Shown: positions 1 to 7,953, counted from the stretch's first letter. The stretch is 34,877 nucleotides of DNA from Candidatus Kapaibacterium sp. (GCA_018882585.1 VFFB01000014.1:1-34877), one strand, 5' to 3'. Program-made: numbers and translations. Notes: a model not told the origin generated them from the sequence alone.

Positions 1-660
1 GGCCTAAACCGCATCCGTGCCGAATTCATCAATCCTGACGGTTCATACGGGGCGATGTGCGGAAACGGAGGTCGTGCGATCACGGCATTTGCAAAGGCCA
101 TGGGACTGCGCACCGATGCCGATACTGACATTCTGCTCACCCTAAGCGGCGAGCGTTACACGGTGCGGTTTCGTGACGACAACACCATCGAGATCGACTT
201 CCCTGCTCCGCGCGCCGAACAGGACCTTCCGGTCGCAAGTCTTGAAGGCATTGATATACCTGCTTACTATGTCGACGTGCATTCCGATCACGTCGTCATC
301 GACGCCGATCCCCAACGGGTCGACCCTCGCCCCCTTCGACATCATCCGCACTTCCCTCGCGGCGTGAATGTAAACATGGTGCAGGTGATAGGGGGCGTCG
401 TACAACTGGCGACGTACGAGCGAGGCGTCGAGGGCGTGACCGGCGCCTGCGGCACCGGTGCCCTGAGCACGGCTCTGGCCCTGTGGCGCAGCGGACGATG
501 CGGCGACGACGTCTATCTTGTGCCTCCAAGCGGCCGGGCGCTCGAAGTGGCCATCCATCACACAGGCGCAACCGTCACAGGGCTCACGCTTCGCGGCGAC
601 GCGCTGGAAGACGCACCACCTGTTGAGTTTGATATGCAACACCGCACCTATATCCCATGA
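1..660 (+). CDS. dapF: Diaminopimelate epimerase, 5' end cut by window
   Basis: DapF interconverts LL- and meso-diaminopimelate in lysine and peptidoglycan precursor synthesis in the cytoplasm. The reading frame is open from base 1, and the residues before the ORF-track Met (FINPDGSYGAMCGNGGRA) are typical DapF sequence, so the listed ATG at 55 is internal and the true start lies outside the window. Both catalytic cysteines of the family are visible: one in CGNGG (about residue 20 of the fragment) and one in TGACGTGALS (about residue 150). The stop codon overlaps the start of the M20 amidohydrolase gene in an ATGA, so the two are probably translationally coupled. The family call is firm. Only the N-terminal portion is missing. 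Confidence 0.93.
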   Translation, partial: GLNRIRAEFINPDGSYGAMCGNGGRAITAFAKAMGLRTDADTDILLTLSGERYTVRFRDDNTIEIDFPAPRAEQDLPVASLEGIDIPAYYVDVHSDHVVIDADPQRVDPRPLRHHPHFPRGVNVNMVQVIGGVVQLATYERGVEGVTGACGTGALSTALALWRSGRCGDDVYLVPPSGRALEVAIHHTGATVTGLTLRGDALEDAPPVEFDMQHRTYIP

Positions 661-1826
661 CCGATACCATCCTTGCTCGCATCCGTGCCGAGTTGCCGTC
701 AATGATCGAGACGCGCCGGCACCTACACCGTCATCCTGAGCTGTCCTTCCAGGAGTTCGAAACGTCGGCCTTTATCAAGCAACGCCTGGATGCACTTGGC
801 ATCTCCTGGCGCAGCGTCGCAGGCACGGGCGTCGTGGCCCATATCGGATCGGGTGATCGCTGCGTTGCCCTGCGGGCAGACATCGATGCCCTACCCATGC
901 ACGAGGAGACAGGACTGCCCTATGCATCGACCATGCCCGGCGTGATGCATGCGTGCGGGCACGATATGCACACAACGATGTTGCTGGCTGCGGCAGCCGT
1001 GCTGAAGGAACAGGAATCGTCGCTGGGTGGCGTGGTCAAGCTGCTGTTTCAACCCGGCGAAGAGCTGACGCCCGGCGGCGCCAGCATGATGATCGCCGAT
1101 GGGGCGTTGCAAGACCCCGTGCCATCGATGGTCTTTGGTCAGCACGTCTATCCCGATGCACCCATCGGCGAGCTCGGATTCGTTGCCGGCCCCATGATGG
1201 CCGCAGCCGACGAACTGTATTGGACGATCACGGGCTTTGGCGCTCATGCCGCACAGCCGCATCAGGGGCGCGACCCCATCATGGCCGCAACGGGGCTGGT
1301 GCACCATCTGCAAACCCTGATCACGAAACGCAAGAATCCGCTCGATGCCGGCGTGATCACCGTGACCAGCATTCATGGCGGAACGGCCACCAACATCATC
1401 CCTGACATGGTCGAGATGAAGGGAACGCTTCGATCGTTCAACCAGGAGTGGCGCGAGCAGGCATGGGCCTTCATCGAAGAGCAGTCTGTTGCCTATGCCA
1501 CGTTGCACGGCTGCGAGGCCAAGATCGAGATCCGCAAGGGCTATCCGCCGCTGGTGAACAGCGAGCATGCAGTCGCATTTGCCCGTAGCGTGGCGACCGG
1601 ACTTTCGTTGGCCACCACCGATTTCGAACCGAAGATGTGGGCCGAAGATTTTGCATTCTACACGCAGGTTGCACCAAGTTGCTTCTGGACGCTCGGTGTC
1701 CGCCCGGACGGCCTTGATCGCATGCCCGGACTGCACAACCCGCGGTTTGCCCCCTCGGAAGAGGCGATGATGACTGGAGCAGCGCTGATGGTATGCGTAG
1801 CAACAATGGCATTGGAGACGACATGA
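657..1826 (+). CDS. M20D-family metallo-amidohydrolase (amino-acid N-deacylase)
   Basis: This 389-aa protein belongs to peptidase family M20D, which includes N-acetyldiaminopimelate deacetylase, hippurate hydrolase and IAA-amino acid hydrolases. These are cytoplasmic two-metal enzymes that remove acyl groups from amino acids. The expected metal ligands are present in order: Cys and His of HACGHD (about residue 99), the Glu pair of FQPGEE (about 134), the His of FGQHVY (about 162) and the C-terminal His of GLHNP (about 358). Length fits the family. The ATG overlaps the dapF stop by 4 nt, and the next gene starts in the same way. Coupling to dapF suggests a role in diaminopimelate metabolism, for example N-acetyl-DAP deacetylation, but this is inference because M20D members vary in substrate. 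Confidence 0.88.
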   Translation: MTDTILARIRAELPSMIETRRHLHRHPELSFQEFETSAFIKQRLDALGISWRSVAGTGVVAHIGSGDRCVALRADIDALPMHEETGLPYASTMPGVMHACGHDMHTTMLLAAAAVLKEQESSLGGVVKLLFQPGEELTPGGASMMIADGALQDPVPSMVFGQHVYPDAPIGELGFVAGPMMAAADELYWTITGFGAHAAQPHQGRDPIMAATGLVHHLQTLITKRKNPLDAGVITVTSIHGGTATNIIPDMVEMKGTLRSFNQEWREQAWAFIEEQSVAYATLHGCEAKIEIRKGYPPLVNSEHAVAFARSVATGLSLATTDFEPKMWAEDFAFYTQVAPSCFWTLGVRPDGLDRMPGLHNPRFAPSEEAMMTGAALMVCVATMALETT

Positions 1827-2311
1827 CCTATCCACCTACACCGCAGGCAAGTCCGCTGCACCACCGGAATCTTGTCTTCACGATGGCCTACTCGATCCTT
1901 GCCGCAGGCGTTGGGGTCGGCCTTCGAGCGCTGATCGGTCGCGACCTGGGCTTGTTCCATCTTGTGACACTCGCCCCAACCTCGCTCTTTCTCATCACTG
2001 TTCCTCCGGTGTTCGCCGAGTACCGATACTGGCTGAAGAGGCTTGCGTGGTGGACCTTCGCTGCAGCACTTGGACTGACCGTGTGGATGGGTACGCTGAT
2101 GCTTCTTGACGGATTCCCCGCGCTGCTACAGCTTGTGGCTGGCACCGTCCTAGCGGAAATCGTGCTGATCGGAACGCTGCAGTTCGGATGTGAGCGCAAT
2201 CCCCATGTCACATGGAAAACCATCGTGATCATGGCCGTAGGGCTCGGATTGATCTATGCCCTCATCATGCTGTTCTCGGACCGTCTGTTTGGCTTTATCA
2301 GCGCTTCGTAA
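1823..2311 (+). CDS. Small integral membrane protein of unknown function
   Basis: I do not recognise this family. The ORF track begins at 1793, but the ATG at 1823 overlaps the upstream stop in an ATGA and has a GGAG about 7 bases before it, so I take 1823 as the start (162 aa). The protein is mostly hydrophobic, with about five likely membrane segments: near NLVFTMAYSILAAG, LVTLAPTSLFLITV, WTFAAALGLTVWM, LLQLVAGTVLAEIVLIG and the C-terminal VIMAVGLGLIYALIML. There are no cysteine clusters or obvious catalytic motifs. It is the third gene of the dapF unit and ends 6 bp from the end of the convergent metallophosphoesterase gene, leaving no room for a terminator between them. Confidence 0.75.
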   Translation: MTYPPTPQASPLHHRNLVFTMAYSILAAGVGVGLRALIGRDLGLFHLVTLAPTSLFLITVPPVFAEYRYWLKRLAWWTFAAALGLTVWMGTLMLLDGFPALLQLVAGTVLAEIVLIGTLQFGCERNPHVTWKTIVIMAVGLGLIYALIMLFSDRLFGFISAS

Positions 2312-2317
2312 TGGCTA

Positions 2318-3577
2318 TCAGGCCAGACCACGGTCGGCGGCTGGACGTCGCAGCGTAAGCATCGTGATCTCGGGCGGAATGCCTATGCGCATGGGAGGGC
2401 CAACGGTGCCAATGCCGCGGTTGACGTAGACATGTTGGGCGCCAATGGCATACAAGCCTGCCCACTGCTTATAGACGTATTGTGCCGGACTCCATTCGAA
2501 GCCCATGAGTTGCACGCCAAGTTGTCCACCGTGCGTATGGCCGGCAAGCATAAGCCCAACGGGACTTCCTACAACTTCGCGTTCCCAGAACGTCGGGTCG
2601 TGGGCAAGCAGGATCACGGCATCCTCTTCGGTTGCGTCGCCCAGAGCCTGCTCCAGACGCGCAAACCGCTGTTTAAACCCAGTATTGTCCGTACCGGCAA
2701 TGACAAGGCGCTCGCTGCCGGCCGTCAGAATGCGACGCTCATTCACGAGCAGGTCAATGCCCCTTGACCGAATGGCCTTGACCAGGTCGGCGTGCTCGGC
2801 ATCGGTGTTGTAGTGGTCGTGATTGCCGAGCGAGGCGTAGACGCCTTCGGGCGCATGCAGCCGTTGAAGTTCACCATCGATGACGGCAAGCTCCGAGGGC
2901 TTTGCATTGACAAAATCGCCTGTGATGGCGATCATGTCGGGCTTGTGCATTGCCAGAATCCGCCGCACCTCCTGGAATGGTCGATGATCCGGAAAGGAAC
3001 CTGCATGGATGTCACTGATCTGGGCAAGCCGCATCCCCTCGAAGGCACGCGGCAGGTTGGGGATCACGACATCGAGTTCGTAGACCTGAAAATCGTACAG
3101 TGTCCGATACATGCCATTTCCAACAAGCACATACGGAACGGCCGAGAGCGACCAGCCGGCCTTCCCGAAGAAGTCACGTCGCGTCATGACCGAGGCGTCT
3201 TCGGCAGACGCCACGACGTCGCTGTCCGTACTGCGAAAACGCCGCATCAGCCATGACGCTGCAGCCTTGCAGGCACGCACTGCATCCTTCACCAGCAGGA
3301 CGATACCAATGGCCAGTTTGGGCATAGACCAAAGGGTGAACAGACCCATCAGCACAACATCCACGCCATCCATTCGGAAAAAGTGGCGGCGGTACACCAC
3401 GTACCAGTACAGGCTGAACATCGTAAGCGACGTCAGCCACATTGACCGGTGCCACCAGCGGTTCATGGAATGTCGTTGCACAAATCGCGTCCAGTGTCCC
3501 AGCACATAGGCGTCCAGCGCCATCAGCACCAGTCCCAGCACGATGGAAAACGCAATGATGTTCGGTTGTTCTTTCAT
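2318..3577 (-). CDS. Membrane-anchored calcineurin-like metallophosphoesterase
   Basis: A 419-aa protein with about three N-terminal hydrophobic segments (residues ~5-115) followed by a calcineurin-like phosphoesterase domain of the YkuE/YaeI type. Metal-site motifs appear in order: SDIHAG (about 186), GDFVN, LGNHDH (about 252), LLAHDP and AGHTHGG (about 345). Between the membrane part and the catalytic domain lies MTRRDFFGKAG followed by a hydrophobic run. This resembles a Tat motif placed internally, which would put the enzyme outside the inner membrane. Some YkuE-like proteins act on lipid or peptidoglycan-linked phosphates, but the substrate here is unknown. The start overlaps the thioesterase-fusion stop in an ATGA, making it the last gene of the minus-strand argS unit. 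Confidence 0.87.
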   Translation of the reverse strand: MKEQPNIIAFSIVLGLVLMALDAYVLGHWTRFVQRHSMNRWWHRSMWLTSLTMFSLYWYVVYRRHFFRMDGVDVVLMGLFTLWSMPKLAIGIVLLVKDAVRACKAAASWLMRRFRSTDSDVVASAEDASVMTRRDFFGKAGWSLSAVPYVLVGNGMYRTLYDFQVYELDVVIPNLPRAFEGMRLAQISDIHAGSFPDHRPFQEVRRILAMHKPDMIAITGDFVNAKPSELAVIDGELQRLHAPEGVYASLGNHDHYNTDAEHADLVKAIRSRGIDLLVNERRILTAGSERLVIAGTDNTGFKQRFARLEQALGDATEEDAVILLAHDPTFWEREVVGSPVGLMLAGHTHGGQLGVQLMGFEWSPAQYVYKQWAGLYAIGAQHVYVNRGIGTVGPPMRIGIPPEITMLTLRRPAADRGLA

Positions 3578-4494
3578 GCAGACGGAGTCGTCTTCAACGT
3601 GATAAACAGCGCGGTTGCTTCGGCCACCAGGTCATTCGTGTTATCGTCCCGGATCTCCCCTCGGAGCATGTTCTTGCGGCCGCGGATCTCTTCGACCCAT
3701 GCTTTGATGTTGTACGTGTGGTGAACAAGCATCGGACGTCGGAAGTTCACCTGTAGTGATGCTGTCGGTGCCTTGATCGAGCGCCGACTCAGACACTTCC
3801 CCATCGTCTCGTCAAGCAACAGCGACACGTAGCCGCCGTGTACGGTTTGCAGCGAGCCGTGCATGCGCTCGTCAGGCACCAGCCATGTCCGCACGCAATC
3901 ATCTGCCGTATCATACACGAAGCTCAGACGCAACGACGATGGATTAGCCCCACCACATCCAACGCACATGTTCTCCGCTCGTGGACGGATGATCTCATAC
4001 CGGGCATCATCAAGGGGGCGAAGCGGGACCATTGCTCGCGATACTTCATCGTGATAGGCAAAGAGCGGGCCCCACGGCGTGATGCGTTCGGCCACCGACA
4101 TTGCCACGCTGGGAGCCAGGCGTCCGTAGTCGCCCACGGGTGCGACGTGATACAGCACACCGTCGGCCGTATATGCCAACGCAGATGGTTGAAACCGTAC
4201 CGTCAGACCTGCGGCATAACCAAGGTCTGTACCATCGAAGCGCGTGAACACAATGGGCGTATCGGCGGGACGGAAGAAGTTCATCTCGTCGCCGCACCTG
4301 GCCACGTACGGATAGTCGGGGTAGAGTGGATTAGCCGTCCGAGCCAGCCGCCGAAACGCGTAATCCAGAAACCACGGATCGTCGTGTACGGCCCCATCTA
4401 ACGTCAGGACGCCACGATCCGACACGTCGTAGAAGAATTCGCGTTTCATGGGTTGCTGAGACATTTCCGACGCCATTGACGATGCAAGACGCAC
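3574..4494 (-). CDS. UPF0598/DUF4505 domain fused to a PaaI-like hotdog thioesterase
   Basis: The ~306-aa protein has two parts. The C-terminal ~130 residues are a hotdog-fold acyl-CoA thioesterase of the PaaI type: MHGSLQTVHGGYVSLLLDETMG carries the HGG motif and the acidic residue of the LLDE helix, and a CVGCGG segment (about residue 176) precedes the domain. The N-terminal ~150 residues resemble UPF0598/DUF4505 (human C8orf82) in pattern: FFYDVSDRGVLTLDG, then ARCGDEMNFFRPADTPIVFT, then LYHVAP. The function of that domain is, as far as I know, undefined. The tracked start is a GTG at 4494. An ATG at 4464 (MSQQPM) just before the conserved region, with GGA a few bases upstream, is an equally good start. 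It follows argS by about 20 bp and overlaps the metallophosphoesterase start. Confidence 0.8.
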   Translation of the reverse strand: MRLASSMASEMSQQPMKREFFYDVSDRGVLTLDGAVHDDPWFLDYAFRRLARTANPLYPDYPYVARCGDEMNFFRPADTPIVFTRFDGTDLGYAAGLTVRFQPSALAYTADGVLYHVAPVGDYGRLAPSVAMSVAERITPWGPLFAYHDEVSRAMVPLRPLDDARYEIIRPRAENMCVGCGGANPSSLRLSFVYDTADDCVRTWLVPDERMHGSLQTVHGGYVSLLLDETMGKCLSRRSIKAPTASLQVNFRRPMLVHHTYNIKAWVEEIRGRKNMLRGEIRDDNTNDLVAEATALFITLKTTPSA

Positions 4495-4513
4495 ATTCGC
4501 GTAGTTGTGCTCG

Positions 4514-6160
4514 TTACATCACCTCGGGAGCGCCAACGCCCAGCACGGCAAGTCCGTTGCGCATCGCGCGACGGGTCACCTCGGCAAGAAGCAACCTTGC
4601 CCCTTGCACTGCAGGCTCGGAGCCCAGAATACGGCAGTCGTGATAGAAGTTGTGGTACGCTGCAGCAAGGTCGCGCAGGTATTCGGCCACAGTATGTGGT
4701 TCGAGCTGGTCGGCAGCACGCTCAACAACCTGCCGGAAGCGGGACAGAAGCGTGATGAGTTCGAGCTCGCGTTCATGTGCCAACACGTGCAGGTCGGCCG
4801 ACTCGTCAACGGCAATGCCCTGCTCGGCGGCCTTGCGAAGGATCGAGGCGATCCGGGCGTGCGCATACTGCAGATAGAAGACGGGATTCTTGTCGCCTTC
4901 TTCCTTGGCCAGACCAAGGTCGAACTCAAGGTGTGTACCGGCGGCCCGCATCACGAAGAAGAACCGTACCACGTCGGCGCCGACTTCGTCGATCAGCTCG
5001 TCGAGCGTGAACGACTTACCGGAGCGCTTCGAGAACTTCACGACCTCGCCGTTTTCCACGAACGTGACCATCTGGTGGATGACGACGCGAACCTTCGAAG
5101 CGTCCTGTCCAAGTGCCGTAACGCCTGCAAGCACGTCCGGTATGGTCGCGATATGATCGGCGCCAAAGATGTCCACCAGCATATCATAGCCCTGGGCGAG
5201 CTTACCTGCATGGTAAGCGATGTCGGGCAGACGGTACGTCGGTTCACCCGACGATTTCACGATAACCTTGTCCTGTTGTTGTCCAAGCTCAGTAAGTGCA
5301 AGCCACGTTGCTCCGTCCTTTTCGTACACAAGTCCCCGCTGGCGCAGGGCTTCGATCGTGGCTGTGATCTTCCCTTCGGTGTACAGCGAGTCCTCGTTGA
5401 AAAACACGTCGTGGTGGATGTTCAGCGAGTCGAGTGTCTTCTTGATCAGGTCGAAGCACCATTGCTCGCCGGCGCGCCGACAAAACGCACGGCGTTCGTC
5501 ATCCGAGCAGGCCTCGTATGCATCTTGTCGCGTGGCCACGATGTCATCGGCGATGGCATGGATGTACTCTCCGTGGTAGCCATCCTCGGGGAACGGGAAC
5601 TCCGGGTCGCCAAGACGATGACGGACGCGAGCATCAATACTCTCGCCCAGTTTATTCATCTGGTTACCGGCATTGTTGAAGTAGTATTCCCGCGTCACCG
5701 CGAAGCCGCACCAGGCCAGCAGATTCGCAATGGTGTCACCAACGGCACAGTTTCGGCCGTGGCCGGCGTGCAGAGGGCCCGTCGGATTTGCGCTCACGTA
5801 TTCGACGTTCACGGTACGTCCGCCTCCGATATCCGATCGGCCCACGTCTGCACCCTGCTCGATCATCGTTCGCAGCATATCGTGGAACGCGGCAGCGTCG
5901 AACGTGATATTGATGAAGCCGGGGCCGGCGATCTCGATGGATTGCACGAAGGGCACGTCATTACCAAGCGCATCGACGATCGACTGTGCGATCGCCCGGG
6001 GATTACCTCGCATCGACTTGGCAAGGGCCATGGCAACGGTGGTCGAAAGGTGTCCCTGCCCTTGTTGCCGTGGGATCTCGAACACCACGTTTGTATCCGA
6101 AGGGGCGTTGATCGACGCCAGTGCGCGCTGCAGGTGTGACTCGACGTACGTGTGAAGCAT
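4514..6160 (-). CDS. argS: Arginyl-tRNA synthetase
   Basis: Class I aminoacyl-tRNA synthetase that charges tRNA-Arg in the cytoplasm. At 548 aa it matches normal bacterial length. The N-terminal domain is followed by the HIGH-equivalent NPTGPLHAGHGRN (about residue 131), a typical ArgRS stretch EYYFNNAGNQM, the KMSKS-equivalent KFSKRSG (about 375) and a helical DALR anticodon-binding domain from about residue 425. The start MLHTYVESHL fits the family. The gene lies 9 bp downstream of rsfS on the same strand and about 20 bp upstream of the thioesterase fusion, so it is probably co-transcribed with both. A 544-aa ORF on the opposite strand (4505-6139) is a shadow of this gene. Confidence 0.97.
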   Translation of the reverse strand: MLHTYVESHLQRALASINAPSDTNVVFEIPRQQGQGHLSTTVAMALAKSMRGNPRAIAQSIVDALGNDVPFVQSIEIAGPGFINITFDAAAFHDMLRTMIEQGADVGRSDIGGGRTVNVEYVSANPTGPLHAGHGRNCAVGDTIANLLAWCGFAVTREYYFNNAGNQMNKLGESIDARVRHRLGDPEFPFPEDGYHGEYIHAIADDIVATRQDAYEACSDDERRAFCRRAGEQWCFDLIKKTLDSLNIHHDVFFNEDSLYTEGKITATIEALRQRGLVYEKDGATWLALTELGQQQDKVIVKSSGEPTYRLPDIAYHAGKLAQGYDMLVDIFGADHIATIPDVLAGVTALGQDASKVRVVIHQMVTFVENGEVVKFSKRSGKSFTLDELIDEVGADVVRFFFVMRAAGTHLEFDLGLAKEEGDKNPVFYLQYAHARIASILRKAAEQGIAVDESADLHVLAHERELELITLLSRFRQVVERAADQLEPHTVAEYLRDLAAAYHNFYHDCRILGSEPAVQGARLLLAEVTRRAMRNGLAVLGVGAPEVM

Positions 6161-6169
6161 GATGTCGTA

Positions 6170-6577
6170 TCAGACAGTTCGTTTGGAAAGGGTGATGGCC
6201 TTGGCGGCACCTGCGGGTGTCAGCGTATAGGCTTTCGCGTCGCCCCACAGTCGCTCCAGCTTGTAGAAGTCTCGAGCCTCGGGGAGCATGACGTGAACAC
6301 AGATGTCAAAGAAATCCAGGATAACCCACGATCCCGATGTCTTCCCGGTGATGCGGGCATTTCCCATGCCGAGGCCTTTGCAGGCAACGGCCACTGCGTC
6401 GGTCACAGCGCGGACCTGGGCATCAGAATCGGCCGTGACGATCACGAAGAAAGCAGCCGGCGCGTGTTCGATCTCGTTCATGTCGAGGATCACGATATCG
6501 TGAGCCAGCTTGTCTTGGGCGACACGTGCACAGAGCACGGCCTGACCTTTTTGCGACCTTGGTTTTGAGTATGCCAC
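6170..6577 (-). CDS. rsfS: Ribosomal silencing factor RsfS (Iojap family)
   Basis: RsfS binds ribosomal protein uL14 on the large subunit and blocks subunit joining when nutrients are scarce. The 135-aa protein has the family pattern: DIVILDMNEIEHAPAAFFVI near residue 28, the GMGNARITGKTSGSWVILDF block, and the C-terminal signature VHVMLPEARDFYKLERLWGDA. Length is normal. It lies 33 bp after the LytR_C gene and 9 bp before argS on the minus strand. The LytR_C-rsfS pairing is, in my recollection, common in Bacteroidota/Chlorobiota genomes and supports the taxonomic reading. Confidence 0.95.
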   Translation of the reverse strand: MAYSKPRSQKGQAVLCARVAQDKLAHDIVILDMNEIEHAPAAFFVIVTADSDAQVRAVTDAVAVACKGLGMGNARITGKTSGSWVILDFFDICVHVMLPEARDFYKLERLWGDAKAYTLTPAGAAKAITLSKRTV

Positions 6578-6610
6578 CGATGTTGGTTCAGTCTGTGAGA
6601 GAAGATTGTT

Positions 6611-7054
6611 TCATTCCTGGAAGGGTGCGAGGGCCGCAATATCGCTCCCAAGCACCACGCTAGCGCGGACAAACAACATTGAATCGATTCGAGGCTCGAC
6701 AAGGGAGTCAGCGATGCCGAGCACCTTGGCGACCTTCACGCAGGACGAACGGTCGCCCATGCGGTCCAGCACGCTCGACTGTTGTTGCGGGACGGGCGAC
6801 GTCGAGAGCTCGACGACGTCGAATCCCCGCTCTCGCAAATAGGTCAGCACGCGTTTGCCTGCGCCGCGCACGCCAGACGCGTTGACGATCTCGCATTGAA
6901 TCACCGTTTTGACCTCGCCGGCGTCTTCAACGAACGGCGTCACAGGAGGGTACAGCATCCGTTGCACGAAGGCGCCCACCAGCAGCACGACCACTGCGGC
7001 CAGCGTTCCGATGACCGTCCACCAGGCGATCGTTCGACGAGCCAGACGCCTCAT
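6611..7054 (-). CDS. LytR C-terminal-domain (LytR_C) membrane protein
   Basis: A 147-aa protein with one N-terminal membrane segment (about residues 10-33, following a basic MRRLARRT start) and a C-terminal LytR_C-like domain: VIQCEIVNASGVRGAGKRVL, a variable Gln/Ser-rich linker, then DRSSCVKVAKVLGI and VRASVVLGSDI. LytR_C domains are found at the end of LytR-CpsA-Psr wall-polymer ligases and as stand-alone envelope proteins like this one. The catalytic LCP domain is absent, so this is not a ligase. The ATG overlaps the stop of the sigma factor gene by 4 nt, so the two are likely made together. The specific function is unknown. Confidence 0.82.
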   Translation of the reverse strand: MRRLARRTIAWWTVIGTLAAVVVLLVGAFVQRMLYPPVTPFVEDAGEVKTVIQCEIVNASGVRGAGKRVLTYLRERGFDVVELSTSPVPQQQSSVLDRMGDRSSCVKVAKVLGIADSLVEPRIDSMLFVRASVVLGSDIAALAPFQE

Positions 7055-7692
7055 GCCTCAGCGTCTCCACGCATGTAGTCATCAAAGATCATTTCATGCC
7101 GCACAAGCTGCTTGTACAGCATCTTGCGGGCACGGAACAGATGTGCCTTGACGGTACCAAGGGGATGTCCCAGTCGGTCGGCAATCTCCTGGTAGTCCAG
7201 CTCCTCCTCATGTCGCAGCCGAATCACCTCGCGGTACTTCTCGGGAAGCGTCCGCAGTGCCTGCTGCAGCTTTTCTGAGCGCTCGCTTGCAAGGGCCTGC
7301 ACATCGGGCGTCGGGCCGTGATCACGTGGATCAACGAACATCTGCCCACCGTCCTTTGTCGTGACCGGTGCATCCAGCGACACCGGTGTCAGCCGTTGGC
7401 GACGCAGATGGTCGATGCACTTGTTCGATGCGATCTTGAACAGCCAGCGCGAGAACGGATACTCGAATCGAAACGATGGCAGGGCCGCAAATGCCTTTGC
7501 GAAGGTCTCCTGCGTGATATCCCTGACGTCCTCCTCGTTCCGAATCATCTTCCGGATCAGAAAGGAGACGATCTTTCGGTACTTGCGTTCTAGCGCAGCA
7601 AACGCGTCGGTGTTGCCGCCAAGGACGTCGCGGATAACGGCCTCATCCTGCGCCGACGAATCGTCGATCTCGTCCCGAATCGTGTCAGTCAT
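7051..7692 (-). CDS. ECF-type RNA polymerase sigma factor
   Basis: A 213-aa sigma-70 family protein of the extracytoplasmic-function class. Region 2 is recognisable at about residues 35-100 (DITQETFAKAFAALPSFRFE, FSRWLFKIASNKCIDHLRRQ). Region 4 with its helix-turn-helix is at about 140-195 (LPEKYREVIRLRHEEELDYQ, then EIADRLGHPLGTVKAHLFRA). Regions 1 and 3 are absent, as expected. No anti-sigma factor with a zinc-binding motif follows. Instead the next gene, overlapping by 4 nt, encodes the membrane LytR_C protein, which has one membrane segment but no anti-sigma motif I can see. The gene starts only 22 bp after the end of tRNA-Ser and may be read from the tRNA promoter. Confidence 0.93.
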   Translation of the reverse strand: MTDTIRDEIDDSSAQDEAVIRDVLGGNTDAFAALERKYRKIVSFLIRKMIRNEEDVRDITQETFAKAFAALPSFRFEYPFSRWLFKIASNKCIDHLRRQRLTPVSLDAPVTTKDGGQMFVDPRDHGPTPDVQALASERSEKLQQALRTLPEKYREVIRLRHEEELDYQEIADRLGHPLGTVKAHLFRARKMLYKQLVRHEMIFDDYMRGDAEA

Positions 7693-7714
7693 AGATGGCC
7701 CTGGCGGGCATATG

Positions 7715-7801
7715 CGGAAAGGGCGGGATTCGAACCCGCGGTACCGTTACCGGTACACACGCTTTCCAGGCGTGCCAATTCAACCACTCTTGCACCTTTC
7801 C
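7715..7801 (-). tRNA. tRNA-Ser (anticodon GGA)
   Basis: On the minus strand the 87-nt gene folds as a class II tRNA. The acceptor stem is GGAAAGG paired with CCTTTCC. The anticodon stem-loop CACGC-CTGGAAA-GCGTG gives anticodon GGA. A long variable arm (TACCGGTAACGGTA) follows, then the T arm GCGGG-TTCGAAT-CCCGC. The discriminator base is G and no CCA is encoded (the next bases are CAT), so CCA must be added by nucleotidyltransferase. It reads serine codons UCC and UCU. Confidence 0.96.
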
Positions 7802-7808
7802 GTAGACA

Positions 7809-7817
7809 GCGAATATA
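7809..7817 (-). promoter_or_regulatory. -7/-10 box of tRNA-Ser (TATATTCGC)
   Basis: On the minus strand TATATTCGC ends 7 bases before the mature 5' end of tRNA-Ser, the position expected for the core promoter element. It fits the Bacteroidota-type TAnnTTTG element with one change (T to C) and also reads as a sigma70 -10 (TATATT). The hexamer 17 bases further upstream (TTCGGG) is a poor -35, so only the proximal box is supported. Confidence 0.45.
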
Positions 7818-7910
7818 ACACCTTGCCGGTCTTCCCCGAAGAAGGACCGCTAAGTGACCGGTATGCAGTCGTGTATCAAGGCTTTACGAATGAACGCAAA
7901 TTCTGTACAA

Positions 7911-7932
7911 CTTCGTAACTTCACGTACGAAG
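7911..7932. repeat. Inverted repeat in the leader of the LD-carboxypeptidase gene
   Basis: CTTCGTA and TACGAAG form a perfect 7-bp inverted repeat separated by 8 bases. It lies 21 bp before the ATG at 7954 and overlaps a possible -7 box (TAACTTCAC, 7916-7924). There is no T-tract, so it is not a terminator. It could be an operator or an RNA hairpin, but a chance occurrence is possible. The remaining 7818-7910 stretch shows nothing I can assign. Confidence 0.35.
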
Positions 7933-7953
7933 CGGAATTCTACCGTTACAGCT

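Noticed and set aside
891-1835. 314-aa minus-strand ORF
   Set aside because: Antisense to the M20D gene, which has intact metal ligands.
4505-6139. 544-aa plus-strand ORF
   Set aside because: It is exactly antisense to argS, which has all the ArgRS motifs. The translation shows no recognisable domain; long shadow ORFs arise from GC-rich codon bias.
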